Source: Amphibacillus sp052055485 (GTDB taxonomy: Bacteria; Bacillota; Bacilli; Bacillales; Amphibacillaceae). From it: a stretch of 64,000 bases of DNA. The DNA lies in assembly GCF_052055485.1 (NCBI RefSeq), contig NZ_CP197171.1, positions 3,410,001 through 3,474,000 on the forward strand, given 5' to 3'. This document shows, one piece after another, positions 18,956 to 28,426 of this stretch (positions within the stretch are counted from its first letter, which is position 1; every line of letters starts with the position of its first letter). The position numbers and the translations under genes were made by a program. The notes under the pieces are model-generated. The model worked only from the letters and a program-made list of their open reading frames with translations, was not told where the DNA came from and searched no databases.

Positions 18956-20224
18956 ATGTCCAAACAACCACTCGCTTTTCGCCTACGCCCTAAACATATC
19001 AATGATATCATTGGTCAGAAACATCTCGTTGGCGAAGGCAAAATGCTTGAACGAATGGTTAGTGCAGAACGTTTAGCATCAATGATTTTATTTGGTCCTC
19101 CTGGAACAGGTAAAACATCACTGGCTATTGCCTTAGCTAAATCAATTGGTCTACGCTATAAAATATTAAATGCTGTTATTGATAAAAAGAAGGATATGGA
19201 AATTGCTGTTGAAGAAGCAAAAATGTCTGGGACGTTAGTCATTATTTTAGATGAAGTCCATCGTTTAGATAAAGCCAAGCAAGACTTTCTATTACCTCAT
19301 ATTGAAAGTAATTTAATCACTTTAATTGGGTGTACAACAAGTAACCCCTATCATTCAATTAACCCTGCTATTCGAAGTCGTGTTCATTTATTTGAGCTCT
19401 ATCGCTTAACAGCCGAAGAAGTTGAAGAAGCACTGATAAGAGCCTTAAATGATAAAGAAGAAGGATTAGGAAACCTTTCTATCGATATTACAAAAGAAGC
19501 ACTTGAACACTTTGCGAACGCTTCAGGGGGTGACTTGCGCGGAGCCTTAAATGGTCTGGAATTGGCCGCTTTCTCAACAAAGCAAGAAAAAGGACAAACC
19601 ATTAAGATTGATTTAACTGTTGCTGAAGCCTGTATGCAGAAGAAAAGTTTTTCTCACGATAAGGGAGGCGATGCACATTATGACGTCCTATCTGCCTTTC
19701 AAAAATCAATTAGAGGAAGTGATGTCAATGCCGCCCTCCATTATCTCGCTCGCTTAATTGAGGCGGGTGATTTGCAAAGCATTGCTCGGCGGATGACTGT
19801 CATTGCTTATGAAGATATTGGACTTGCCAATCCTCAAGCCGGTACGAGAACACTTGCTGCAATCGAAGCTGCCGAACGGATTGGATTCCCAGAAGCACGA
19901 ATTCCGCTATCTGTTGCATTGGTTGAATTGTGCCTTTCACCTAAATCAAATTCTGCATATAAAGCGCTTGATCAAGCAATGTACGATGTACAACACCATG
20001 ATATCGGCGATGTTCCTCTACATTTAAAAGATAGTCACTATCAAGGGGCTAGCCAATTAGGTAGAGGAGTGGACTATAAATATCCTCATAACTATCCAGG
20101 GGCTTGGGTAAAACAGGACTACTTACCTGAACCACTAAAAAATAAAAAATATTATCAACCCATAGAAACTGGTAAATTCGAACGTGCCTTAAAGCAAATG
20201 TACGATCACATCAATAATCAATAG
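18956..20224 (+). CDS. rarA: Replication-associated recombination protein A (RarA/MgsA, AAA+ ATPase)
   Basis: 422 residues. Walker A is FGPPGTGKTS, Walker B IILDEVHR, with a sensor region TSNPYHSINPAIRSR. A C-terminal MgsA domain follows. RarA acts at stalled replication forks. AAAGGAG lies seven bases before ATG 18956. In B. subtilis rarA (yrvN) is next to cymR, as here; the tcdA-like gene yrvM that normally follows toward aspS is absent. Confidence 0.95.
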   Translation: MSKQPLAFRLRPKHINDIIGQKHLVGEGKMLERMVSAERLASMILFGPPGTGKTSLAIALAKSIGLRYKILNAVIDKKKDMEIAVEEAKMSGTLVIILDEVHRLDKAKQDFLLPHIESNLITLIGCTTSNPYHSINPAIRSRVHLFELYRLTAEEVEEALIRALNDKEEGLGNLSIDITKEALEHFANASGGDLRGALNGLELAAFSTKQEKGQTIKIDLTVAEACMQKKSFSHDKGGDAHYDVLSAFQKSIRGSDVNAALHYLARLIEAGDLQSIARRMTVIAYEDIGLANPQAGTRTLAAIEAAERIGFPEARIPLSVALVELCLSPKSNSAYKALDQAMYDVQHHDIGDVPLHLKDSHYQGASQLGRGVDYKYPHNYPGAWVKQDYLPEPLKNKKYYQPIETGKFERALKQMYDHINNQ

Positions 20225-20545
20225 AAAAACCGGACAAGTTTACCCGGATCTTTACTGCTGACCAAGTGAAGTATTCCTCAAAGAGGTTGCTTTTTCGAAT
20301 GACAAGGAAGACTTTGATAGCGATATATCTCACGAATAAAATATTTTTTATTTTCGAACAGTATTCATGTTTTCCTGCTGTTGATTCGAATAATAAAGCT
20401 TACTTTTGCTTCTTTTTTGGGTGAAAGTGAGTTTTTTTTACACTCATGAATAATTAAACTAGCTTTTGTCCATACTTTTCTTATAGATAACCTATCGATC
20501 TAATAAATAATGAAATGAAACTATCGAGATAAGGAGTGATAAAGG
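20225..20545. other. rarA-rsfA intergenic region
   Basis: Holds a weak CCGG-based hairpin just after the rarA stop (about 20229-20250) and AT-rich DNA leading to the rsfA ribosome site. A forespore (sigma F) promoter would be expected but I could not identify one safely. Confidence 0.4.
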
Positions 20546-21202
20546 ATGGCGAAGGTTAGACAAGATGCCTGGTCACAAGAAGATGACTTATTACTAGCAG
20601 AAACTGTTTTAAGACATATTCGTCAAGGAAGTACACAATTAAATGCTTTTGAAGAGGTTGGTGATAAACTTAATCGCACCTCTGCTGCCTGTGGTTTTAG
20701 ATGGAATGCTGAGATTCGACAAAATTATGAACAAGCCGTTGCAATCGCAAAACGTCAAAGAAAGCAAAATAAGCGTGAACAATTGCGCCAACATAAGAAG
20801 TCAGATACTGCAACTCAGCTATATCAACCGCAAGAACCAGTTAAACAGAAGCAAAAAAGTAGTCAAACCAGTAAGCAACTTGAACAACAATCAATAGATT
20901 TGGAACAAGTTATTGATTACTTAATAGGATTAAAACAAAAAAATGACCAATCTCATCAACAAATGGCTGATTATAGTAAACTAGAAAGTGAACATCAGCA
21001 ACTGTTAAATGAAAATGCACTATTAAACAAACAGGTTAAATCGTTAGAAAAGCAAGTAGAAACGATTCAAGAGGATTACCAAGCCTTTCTTCAAATTATG
21101 GATCGGGCTAGAAAAATGGTTGTCTTTGAAGATGATGATGAAAAAAAATTACCGACTTTTGTAATGGACAAAAACGGTAATTTAGAACAAGTGGCTCGGT
21201 AA
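20546..21202 (+). CDS. rsfA: RsfA-family prespore-specific transcriptional regulator
   Basis: 218 residues. The N-terminal Myb/SANT-like DNA-binding domain has WSQEDDLLLAETVLRHI and TSAACGFRWNAEIR. A basic linker and a glutamine-rich, coiled-coil C-terminal half follow. RsfA modulates the sigma-F regulon in the forespore. ATG 20546 has AAGGAGTGATAAAGG upstream. This location between rarA and aspS is unlike B. subtilis. Paralogues such as YlbO share the fold, so the exact member is not certain. Confidence 0.8.
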   Translation: MAKVRQDAWSQEDDLLLAETVLRHIRQGSTQLNAFEEVGDKLNRTSAACGFRWNAEIRQNYEQAVAIAKRQRKQNKREQLRQHKKSDTATQLYQPQEPVKQKQKSSQTSKQLEQQSIDLEQVIDYLIGLKQKNDQSHQQMADYSKLESEHQQLLNENALLNKQVKSLEKQVETIQEDYQAFLQIMDRARKMVVFEDDDEKKLPTFVMDKNGNLEQVAR

Positions 21203-21215
21203 CAAAGAAACATAC

Positions 21216-21249
21216 TAAAAACTCGAATAGAATTCTATTCGAGTTTTTT
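21216..21249 (+). terminator. rsfA terminator
   Basis: A near-perfect palindrome of AAAAACTCGAATAGAATTC and its mirror, ending in a T run on both strands, lies 14 bases after the rsfA stop. It could work in both directions. Confidence 0.9.
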
Positions 21250-21361
21250 CATTTGAAATATCAGTTGAAATGCGATAATGAGTTATTCTGTTCGGGTTTT
21301 GGATTGAAATTTAGTCCAAAGCTCAACATAGGGATACCATTTGGAATTTTAACTTGTTATA

Positions 21362-21411
21362 AAGAAGCTGTTGCAAAATGGATGATGGACAATCTTGTGA
21401 CAACTTCTTTT
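21362..21411 (-). repeat. Long hairpin beside the 52-bp repeat array
   Basis: AAGAAGCTGTTGCAA (21362-21376) pairs with TTGTGACAACTTCTT (21395-21409). It is terminator-like and stands just before the repeat array, as the hairpin at 46681 does at the second array. Confidence 0.6.
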
Positions 21412-21463
21412 TGCGTAATCTAATCTATATGTATAAATTGAATATCAAAGCTCATTCACAATC

Positions 21464-21775
21464 TTAACTCCTGCTTAGAAAAAACGGCGTAGAACACACC
21501 TATTCGATGTTTTGATCAACAACTCAAGGCAAAATGGCAAATAGAGACCTTCTATCATCCATTTCAGACAAAATCATAAGACAAAATGTCGGAGAGAAGC
21601 CTTCTATCATCCATTTCAAACAAAACATCAAGCTAAAATGTTGGATAGAACACTGCTATCACGTGTTTTGAACTTCTATTCCAATCAAACTGTCGAATAG
21701 AGTCCATCTATCCGACAGTTTGATTGAAATGGCGAACCAAAAGGTCGAATAGAATATTTCCATCGCATTTTTAAT
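21464..21775 (-). repeat. Array of six degenerate 52-bp units, array 1
   Basis: Units of exactly 52 bp begin at 21464, 21516, 21568, 21620, 21672 and 21724. Each has a core like AAAATGTCGGATAGAAGCC followed by TTCTATC, making a small hairpin, then CATCCATTTCA. Units share roughly two thirds to three quarters of bases. The reverse complement matches the array at 46770-46998. No open frame spans it. Confidence 0.85.
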
Positions 21776-21785
21776 ACTAACAAAG

Positions 21786-21834
21786 AAAAAAGCTATTGAA
21801 CAATATATCCTTCATTGTACAATAGCCTTTTTAT
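21786..21834 (-). terminator. Terminator of the 6S RNA
   Basis: AAAGGCTATTGTACAAT pairs with ATTGTTCAATAGCTTTTT across a short loop, with T runs on the minus strand. It follows the 6S RNA 3' end by about 20 bases. Confidence 0.8.
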
Positions 21835-21849
21835 TTGGTTAAATATGTA

Positions 21850-22035
21850 TCAATCCCGATCGTGCCGTCTCCAGAAAAAGTTTTGAACCCGCTCTAAGCA
21901 GGTGGGTGTCTTATTTCTTATTTTTTACGTCCTAAATGTTAGGCGTGTAATCCACAAGAAAACATCAGACTCCCAAATTTAAAATGTTCGGTCAAAACAT
22001 AATAAATTCAACGGACACATCAGGATCAATTCATG
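21850..22035 (-). ncRNA. ssrS: 6S RNA
   Basis: About 185 nt. The 5' end TGATCCTGATGTG pairs with the 3' end CACGATCGGGATTGA to make the closing stem. The 5' TCCTGATGTGT and 3' GGAGACGG blocks resemble Bacillus 6S-1 RNA, and the position next to aspS is the same. 6S RNA mimics an open promoter and holds sigma-A RNA polymerase. It has its own promoter and terminator. Not tested by structure search, but sequence, partners and place all agree. Confidence 0.82.
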
Positions 22036-22059
22036 AATTCATGATTAACTTATGAATTT

Positions 22060-22088
22060 ATACTAGCATATGTTTTTTTAATAATCAA
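22060..22088 (-). promoter_or_regulatory. Promoter of the 6S RNA gene
   Basis: On the minus strand TTGATT, a 17-base spacer containing a TG just before the -10, then TAGTAT (22065-22060). This places the start near 22050, about 15-20 bases before the proposed mature 5' end. Confidence 0.65.
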
Positions 22089-22112
22089 GTCTTTGGAAAG
22101 GGGTTTCATCAA

Positions 22113-23894
22113 CTATAGCTCTTTATTTTTTGCCTCTCTTAACATTAAATGTAACTCAGTTAATTGTGTATCACTCACTTCACTTGGTGCTTCTGTTAAT
22201 GGATCTGAGGCAGAGGCTGTTTTAGGAAATAGAATCGTATCACGTAAATTTTTCTTTCCGGCTAACAGCATCACTAAGCGATCAAAACCTAGAGCAATTC
22301 CCCCATGTGGCGGTGTCCCATATTCAAGTGCTTGTAGTAAGAAACCAAATTGAGCATTTGCCTCTTCTTTAGAAAATCCTAAGACACTGAACATTTTTTC
22401 CTGAAGATCTTTTTGATAAATACGTAACGATCCACCACCTAGTTCAAAACCATTTAAAACAAGATCATACGCTGACGCTTTTACTTCTGCTGGATTTGTC
22501 TCGAGTTTATCTACATCTGATTCAACAGGTAAAGTGAATGGGTGATGTGCCGCAACATAACGTTCTGCGTCACTATCATATTCTAATAACGGCCAATCCG
22601 TGACCCATAAGAAATTAAACTGTTCTTCATCAATTAAATTTAAATCTTTTGCTAATTTTTGTCTTAAAGCACCTAAGCTATCGTAAACAACTTGTTTTTG
22701 ATCAGCAACAAATAACAGAAGATCACCATCACTCGCTGCCATTCTATTCATTAATTGACTCTGATCCTCTGGGTTGAAAAACTTAGCAATTGGACCTTTA
22801 AAGCCACCTTCTTCAATTTTGATCCATGCTAAACCTTTAGCACCATAAATCTTGACGAACTCTGTTAATTTATCTATGTCTTTTCTTGAAAAAGCATCTG
22901 CTTGCCTTTCAACTTTAATCGCACTTACCTTACCATTATTACTTATTGTATCCGCAAAAACTTTAAAATCTGAATCCTTGACTTGTTCAGATAGATCAAC
23001 TAATTCTAAATCAAAGCGTGTATCAGGTTTATCTGAACCAAAACGGGACATAGCTTCGTCATAGGTCATTCTTGGTAAGGGCAATGTCAGTTCAATACCT
23101 TTAACTTCTTTCATAACCTTGTTCATCATCTTTTCAGTCATAGTCATGATCTCGTCGCTTGTCATAAAAGAAGTTTCAATATCTACTTGAGTAAATTCTG
23201 GTTGACGATCAGCTCGTAAATCTTCATCTCGAAAGCAGCGAGCAAACTGATAGTATCTCTCAAAACCTGCAACCATGATCAACTGTTTAAATAGCTGAGG
23301 GGATTGTGGCAAAGCATAAAAATGACCTTGATGTACACGACTAGGTACTAGATAATCGCGAGCCCCTTCTGGAGTGCTCTTTGTCAACATAGGGGTTTCC
23401 ATTTCTAAATAGCTTTCTTCATTTAAAAATTGGCGAATCACTTGTGCTGTCTTATGACGGGTCTTGATTGTATTTTGCATCGATTCACGGCGCAAGTCGA
23501 TATAACGATACTTCAATCGCGTATCTTCTGAAATATCTCTTTCTTCAAATACATTAATAGGTGGCGTTTTTGCTTCATTTAAAATGGAAATGGTTTCTAC
23601 TGAAACTTCAATTTCACCTGTTTTCATTTTTGAGTTGACTGTACTTGCTTCACGCTCAACCACGATACCTTCTAGTTTTAATACATATTCATTACGTACA
23701 GTTTCAGCAATCTTCAACGCTTGTTGTGAAACAGTCGGATTGAAAACAACTTGTACAATTCCTGTGCGATCACGAAGATCAATAAAAATTAATCCACCTA
23801 AATCACGACGCTTTTGAACCCAACCTTTTAACATAATTTGCGTTCCGATATGATCTTTTGTTAATTCACCTGCATGATGACGTTCTGTTATCAT
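22113..23894 (-). CDS. aspS: Aspartyl-tRNA synthetase
   Basis: 593 residues, bacterial type. N-terminal OB anticodon-binding domain (GWVQKRRDLGGLIFIDLRDR), class II motif 2 (FARCFRDEDLRADRQPEFTQVD), an inserted GAD domain around residues 300-410, and motif 3 (GIALGFDRLVMLL). It sits six bases after hisS and shares its T-box-controlled transcript. ATG 23894 follows GGGGG. Confidence 0.98.
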   Translation of the reverse strand: MITERHHAGELTKDHIGTQIMLKGWVQKRRDLGGLIFIDLRDRTGIVQVVFNPTVSQQALKIAETVRNEYVLKLEGIVVEREASTVNSKMKTGEIEVSVETISILNEAKTPPINVFEERDISEDTRLKYRYIDLRRESMQNTIKTRHKTAQVIRQFLNEESYLEMETPMLTKSTPEGARDYLVPSRVHQGHFYALPQSPQLFKQLIMVAGFERYYQFARCFRDEDLRADRQPEFTQVDIETSFMTSDEIMTMTEKMMNKVMKEVKGIELTLPLPRMTYDEAMSRFGSDKPDTRFDLELVDLSEQVKDSDFKVFADTISNNGKVSAIKVERQADAFSRKDIDKLTEFVKIYGAKGLAWIKIEEGGFKGPIAKFFNPEDQSQLMNRMAASDGDLLLFVADQKQVVYDSLGALRQKLAKDLNLIDEEQFNFLWVTDWPLLEYDSDAERYVAAHHPFTLPVESDVDKLETNPAEVKASAYDLVLNGFELGGGSLRIYQKDLQEKMFSVLGFSKEEANAQFGFLLQALEYGTPPHGGIALGFDRLVMLLAGKKNLRDTILFPKTASASDPLTEAPSEVSDTQLTELHLMLREAKNKEL

Positions 23895-23899
23895 TACTG

Positions 23900-25171
23900 C
23901 TACCCCCTCAAACGATCTTTTATATATTTCGAAATTTGGTCAAAACTTACGGCTTCCTGTTTCCCGGTTTTCATTTCTTTGACTAAAACAACCTGATCTT
24001 CTAATTCTTGATCACCAATGATCAATACAAATTTTGTATTTTCTCGATCAGCTGCTTTAAATTGTGCCTTCATTTTCTTTCCTAAATAATCTTTATCGAC
24101 TTGTACATCAATATCACGTAATGATTTAGTTAGTTCAACCGCTTTTAATTCCGCCGCATCACCAAGCGCAACAATGTAACAATCTAAAGATTGATCAATC
24201 GGTAAAGAAATGCCCTCTGCTGCTAAAGCCATTAGCAGGCGCTCAACACTTAATGCAAAACCAATTCCCGGTGTGCTTGGACCATCTAATTCTTCAATCA
24301 AACCATTAAATCGTCCACCACCTGAAAGGGTAGTAATGGCTCCAAACCCTTCTGCATCACTCATAATCTCAAATGCAGTGTGATTATAATAATCTAAACC
24401 ACGAACAAGATTAGCATCAATTACATAATCAATTCCCATGACATCTAAATAATGCTTAACTTGATCAAAATAGTGTTGTGCTTCCTCAGTTAAATAATCC
24501 AAAATCTTTGGTGCTGTTTTCATTGCTGAATGATCCCTATCTTTTTTACAATCCAAGATGCGAAGTGGGTTTTTTTCTAAACGAACTTGGCAATCCGAAC
24601 AGAGCTCATCTTTGTATGGAGTAAAGTGTTTAATCAAAGCATCTCGATGAGCTTGTCGACTTTCTTGATCACCCAGAGTGTTTAAGACCAAACGTAATGA
24701 TTTTAAACCAAGACTCTGATACAATGTCATAGCAAAATCAATCACCTCTGCATCAATAGCCGGATCCGCACTTCCTAAAGCTTCAATCCCAAACTGGACA
24801 AACTGTCGCATTCTTCCTTGCTGTGGGCGTTCATATCGAAACATTGGTCCATGATAAAACAATTTTTGTGGCTGTTGAGCAGAGCCATGAAGTTTATTCT
24901 GAACGTAAGCTCGAGCAACAGACGCTGTTCCTTCCGGACGAAGGGTTAATTGTCGATCAGCACGATCTTTAAAAGTATACATTTCTTTTTGAACAATATC
25001 CGTCGTATCACCAACTCCACGCTGGAAAACCTCAGTATGTTCAAACATTGGCGTTCGAATCTCCTTATAATTATATCGATGACAAAGCTCAAAAAACTTT
25101 TGCTCAACATATTGCCATTTCTCAGATTCTCCAGGAAGAATATCCTGTGTTCCACGCGGTAAATTAATCAT
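23900..25171 (-). CDS. hisS: Histidyl-tRNA synthetase
   Basis: 423 residues. Class II core with motif 2 (FRYERPQQGRMRQFVQFG), the histidine-specific RGLDYYNHTAFE loop, motif 3 (GIGFALSVERLLMAL) and a C-terminal anticodon domain. Start ATG 25171 follows AGGAGG. First gene of the hisS-aspS operon downstream of a T-box leader. Confidence 0.98.
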   Translation of the reverse strand: MINLPRGTQDILPGESEKWQYVEQKFFELCHRYNYKEIRTPMFEHTEVFQRGVGDTTDIVQKEMYTFKDRADRQLTLRPEGTASVARAYVQNKLHGSAQQPQKLFYHGPMFRYERPQQGRMRQFVQFGIEALGSADPAIDAEVIDFAMTLYQSLGLKSLRLVLNTLGDQESRQAHRDALIKHFTPYKDELCSDCQVRLEKNPLRILDCKKDRDHSAMKTAPKILDYLTEEAQHYFDQVKHYLDVMGIDYVIDANLVRGLDYYNHTAFEIMSDAEGFGAITTLSGGGRFNGLIEELDGPSTPGIGFALSVERLLMALAAEGISLPIDQSLDCYIVALGDAAELKAVELTKSLRDIDVQVDKDYLGKKMKAQFKAADRENTKFVLIIGDQELEDQVVLVKEMKTGKQEAVSFDQISKYIKDRLRG

Positions 25172-25232
25172 TTCCCAGCCTCCTAAATATACAATTTAGT
25201 CATTTTATGTTTATTTTAAAACTAAATTAGAC

Positions 25233-25480
25233 AACAAAAAAACGCCTCCCTAAATAAGGGACGAGCGTATACCCGTGTTGCCACCCTAGTTGAATTAATA
25301 AAATATAATTCCACTCATACAATTAACGCTTGTGCACGGCTAAGCTTACTTAACTTCAGCAAAGCATCTCAGGAGCGTCTTTCATTAAAATGCTTGATAG
25401 AGATCTTCCCAGCTTATAGATCTCTTCTCTTTGATCCGCTTATTTTAATTACTTTTTCCTTCATTGATATTAATATGAAT
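25233..25480 (-). promoter_or_regulatory. T-box riboswitch leader of hisS-aspS
   Basis: The T-box core on the minus strand reads AGGGTGGCAACACGGG (25287-25272). The terminator stem is at about 25235-25268 with a T run. Stem I is closed by ATTAAAAT pairing with ATTTTAAT (about 25380-25450) and contains AGAGAAGAGATC...GATCTC. The specifier was not placed with certainty; histidine is inferred from the gene. Confidence 0.9.
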
Positions 25481-25637
25481 AATCAAATTGTTTGAATTGT
25501 TTATAATATTACTGTCTCCCCCTAACAATGTCAAGCTGTTTTAAACCTTATCACTATTTTTGTTTTGACTTTGACTAGGTAAATTGATTATGATACAAAT
25601 AGGTTTTACAACAATACATAACTAAAAAATAAACACG

Positions 25638-26798
25638 ATGGAAGGAGGTAAAGTCGCAATCTATAAAATGATGAGCGACCCTTACATGATTATGAAAAAT
25701 AAACACCGATTTTTATTTTATGCTACTGTTTTTATCCTGTCGTTTTTCTTTTTTCAGCAAACCGGATTCGCTCAAACTGTCCATATTGAAGCTGATGATC
25801 TTTTAGTACGCAGCGGGGCAGGCACTACCTATGAACAAATTGGGCATGTCAATCAGGGGGAAAGTTATCCATTAATAGATGAAAATGACGAATGGGTAGC
25901 AATTGATTATGAAGGTCAAACTGGCTGGATTAGCAAGCAATTTGCAACGATTGTTAATCAAGAAAATACAACTGAACAAGCTGTGACGAATAATGAAGCC
26001 GACAATAGTGAAACACCTGAGCCAGATCAACCAAATACAGACACTTTTAATATTCCTGTTGATCGAGTCAATTTACGATCAGAAGCTACCACTCAGTCTG
26101 ACATTCAAGCTGTTTTAACTCAGGGAGAGACGGTGACAATCATAGAACATGTAAATGATCATTGGCTTGAAGTTGAGTGGCAAGATACCAATGGTTTTAT
26201 CCCATCTTGGCTAATTGAACACGATTATAATCATACGAGTGGATTAAGTTCATCGCTAAAGGATAAAGTTATTGTGATTGATCCTGGTCATGGCGGTCAC
26301 GATATAGGTGCCACTAGTGTGACTGACAATTATGAAAAACAATACGCCCTTTATACTGCCCGGACATTAAAAAATCAATTGGAGCTGCTTGATGCAAAAG
26401 TTTATCTGACTAGAGATGATGACTTTTATTATGCACTAACACCCAGATCAATATTAGCCAATTATTTATCTGCTGATGCCTTTTTAAGTATCCATTATAA
26501 CAGTGAACCCCAGTACCCTTCTGCAAATGGAATGAATACTTATTATTTATGGGAAACCGATCAAGATTTAGCAGAGCATGTCCATCAAGGTTTGATTGAT
26601 GAAACGGGAGCAAATGATCGCGGCATAGAGTCCGGTAACTTTCTTGTTTTACGTCTTTCAAAACAACCCGGCATCCTTTTAGAACTCGGTTTCTTATCCA
26701 ATGATAATGAAGAGAAAATGATTCAATCCCCAGACTATCAAGATAAAATCAGTAAAGGGATTATTAATGGATTAGAAGGTTATTTTTCAAATCATTAA
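25638..26798 (+). CDS. N-acetylmuramoyl-L-alanine amidase with two SH3b domains (YrvJ-like)
   Basis: 386 residues as given. A signal peptide (FLFYATVFILSFFFFQQTGFA) is followed by two bacterial SH3 domains (about 48-107 and 133-190) joined by an acidic linker, then an Amidase_3 catalytic domain from VIVIDPGHGGHD. Zinc ligands are the His in DPGHGGHD, the Glu in YEKQ and the His in FLSIHYNS; the catalytic Glu is in LLELGFLSN. It cleaves peptide side chains from peptidoglycan. The start is unclear: a strong AAGGAGG at 25642-25648 has no ATG, GTG or TTG at normal distance, and ATGs at 25668, 25671 and 25692 are also possible. Position after hisS matches B. subtilis. Confidence 0.9.
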   Translation: MEGGKVAIYKMMSDPYMIMKNKHRFLFYATVFILSFFFFQQTGFAQTVHIEADDLLVRSGAGTTYEQIGHVNQGESYPLIDENDEWVAIDYEGQTGWISKQFATIVNQENTTEQAVTNNEADNSETPEPDQPNTDTFNIPVDRVNLRSEATTQSDIQAVLTQGETVTIIEHVNDHWLEVEWQDTNGFIPSWLIEHDYNHTSGLSSSLKDKVIVIDPGHGGHDIGATSVTDNYEKQYALYTARTLKNQLELLDAKVYLTRDDDFYYALTPRSILANYLSADAFLSIHYNSEPQYPSANGMNTYYLWETDQDLAEHVHQGLIDETGANDRGIESGNFLVLRLSKQPGILLELGFLSNDNEEKMIQSPDYQDKISKGIINGLEGYFSNH

Positions 26799-26853
26799 TT
26801 TACTTTAATCTTGCTATCAAAATTGCGTACAGATGATTCGAATCATCTGCTAG

Positions 26854-26908
26854 CTAAAAACTAAAACAGGTGTAGAAAAATAATCCATTTTCTACACCTG
26901 TTTTTAGT
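26854..26908. terminator. Bidirectional terminator between the amidase gene and phoU
   Basis: AAAACAGGTGTAGAAAA pairs with TTTTCTACACCTGTTTT, with T or A runs outside on both strands. It serves both converging genes. A separate 20-bp palindrome, CAGATGATTC and its mirror, lies at 26831-26850. Confidence 0.9.
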
Positions 26909-26924
26909 TATCGGTTCTGACGTC

Positions 26925-27584
26925 TTATTGATTTAAATCATAGCTTTTACCTTTGACTAAATACAAGATACTTTCTGCAATGTTGGTCAAATGATCTCCA
27001 AAACGTTCGATGTATCGAGCAATAAAAGCAATTTGCATGATGAGCTGAATTTTTTGTGGATTTGTTGCAGACATACTTAACATTCTCGCTAAGACTTCAC
27101 CAAACGTTTGGTCAATCGAGTCATCAAGTTCAGATAATTTCTTGGCTAACTTGTGATCTTCAGTTAAATAACTCTCTACTGCTAAGTCGACCATTTCATA
27201 TGCAACATTACACATATCCTTTAAAGAAGGATCGATGTCTAATTGATGATCCTCACCTAAATGAAGGGTTGAGCGAGCAATATTTTTAGCGTTATCTGCC
27301 ATTCGTTCCAAATCTGTGGAAACTCTAATCGCCACAATTAACTTTCTTAAATCTGTTGCAACAGGTTGCTGTTTAGCAATGAGTAAGATAGCAGCTTCAT
27401 TGATTGCTAAATCAAGCTCATCAATCTTTTCATCTTCTTTAATCACTTGTCTTGCTAATTCTAGATCCTTATCATATAGAGATTTAACAGCTTGTTCGAG
27501 CTGCAGACGCGCGCTTTTAGCCATTTCCACTAATTCATTCCTTAAAACCTGTAATTCAAGATCAAATTGTTCACGTACTGACAT
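26925..27584 (-). CDS. phoU: Phosphate transport regulator PhoU
   Basis: 219 residues from ATG 27584, with GGGAGGG upstream; a longer frame back to 27674 overlaps pstB and has no ribosome site. It comprises two three-helix PhoU repeats with the conserved RMADNAKNIARS and ERFGDHLTNIAE metal-binding motifs. PhoU links phosphate uptake status to Pho signalling and limits Pst activity. Last gene of the pst operon. Confidence 0.95.
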   Translation of the reverse strand: MSVREQFDLELQVLRNELVEMAKSARLQLEQAVKSLYDKDLELARQVIKEDEKIDELDLAINEAAILLIAKQQPVATDLRKLIVAIRVSTDLERMADNAKNIARSTLHLGEDHQLDIDPSLKDMCNVAYEMVDLAVESYLTEDHKLAKKLSELDDSIDQTFGEVLARMLSMSATNPQKIQLIMQIAFIARYIERFGDHLTNIAESILYLVKGKSYDLNQ

Positions 27585-27600
27585 AGCAAATGCCCTCCCT

Positions 27601-28407
27601 TTAGCCAAAGCGGCCAGTAATGTAATCCTCTGTGCGCTGATCTGCTGGTGTAGAAAATAAACGGTTTGTCTCATTTAATTCAATCAACTCACCATTTAGC
27701 ATAAATGCTGTTCGATCAGAGATTCGAGCAGCCTGTTGCATATTATGGGTGACAATAATAATGGAATAGTCTTTCTTTAATTCTTGAATTAATTGCTCTA
27801 CTTTTAATGTTGATTTAGGATCTAACGCAGAAGTGGGTTCATCCATTAAAATTACATCTGGTTCGATAGCTAAAGCCCGAGCCATACATAAGCGTTGTTG
27901 TTGTCCACCTGAAAGTCCATATGCATTCTCTTTCAAACGATCCTTGACTTCATCCCAAATTGCTGCTGATCGTAAACTTTTTTCAACAATTTGATCAAGT
28001 ATTTTTTTATTTTTTATCCCATGAATTCTAGGACCATAAGCAATATTATCATAAATAGATTTAGGGAATGGATTTGGCTTTTGAAAAACCATTCCGACTT
28101 TTGTTCTTAACTCCTCAACTCGAAAACTTTTATCCAAAATATTTCGATCACGATATTGAATATTTCCTGATAAGCGAACTATTTCAACAAGCTCAACCAT
28201 ACGATTTAATGTTTTAAGTAAGGTTGACTTCCCGCAACCAGATGGACCAATAATAGCCGTTACTTCCCGTTCATAAATGGGCAAGTTAATATTTTTCAAT
28301 GCGTGTGTGTCACCATACCACAAATTTAGGTCATCCGTGTTAAACACCGTTTTCTTAGCTTCAACTTCTTTTTCTTTATCTAAACCAATGACTAATTTAA
28401 AATTCAT
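27601..28407 (-). CDS. pstB: Phosphate ABC transporter ATP-binding protein PstB
   Basis: 268 residues. Walker A is GPSGCGKST, the signature LSGGQQQRLCMARALA and Walker B VILMDEPTSALDP. The segment LNLWYGDTHALKNI at the N-terminus is PstB-typical. It powers PstCA for high-affinity phosphate import. ATG 28407 follows AAAGGGG. Only one pstB is present here, whereas B. subtilis has two. Confidence 0.97.
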   Translation of the reverse strand: MNFKLVIGLDKEKEVEAKKTVFNTDDLNLWYGDTHALKNINLPIYEREVTAIIGPSGCGKSTLLKTLNRMVELVEIVRLSGNIQYRDRNILDKSFRVEELRTKVGMVFQKPNPFPKSIYDNIAYGPRIHGIKNKKILDQIVEKSLRSAAIWDEVKDRLKENAYGLSGGQQQRLCMARALAIEPDVILMDEPTSALDPKSTLKVEQLIQELKKDYSIIIVTHNMQQAARISDRTAFMLNGELIELNETNRLFSTPADQRTEDYITGRFG

Positions 28408-28426
28408 AGTTTTGCTTCCCCTTTAA

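Noticed and set aside
22113..23894. Plus-strand frames of 70-86 codons inside aspS and other core genes
   Set aside because: They are antisense shadows of long conserved genes.
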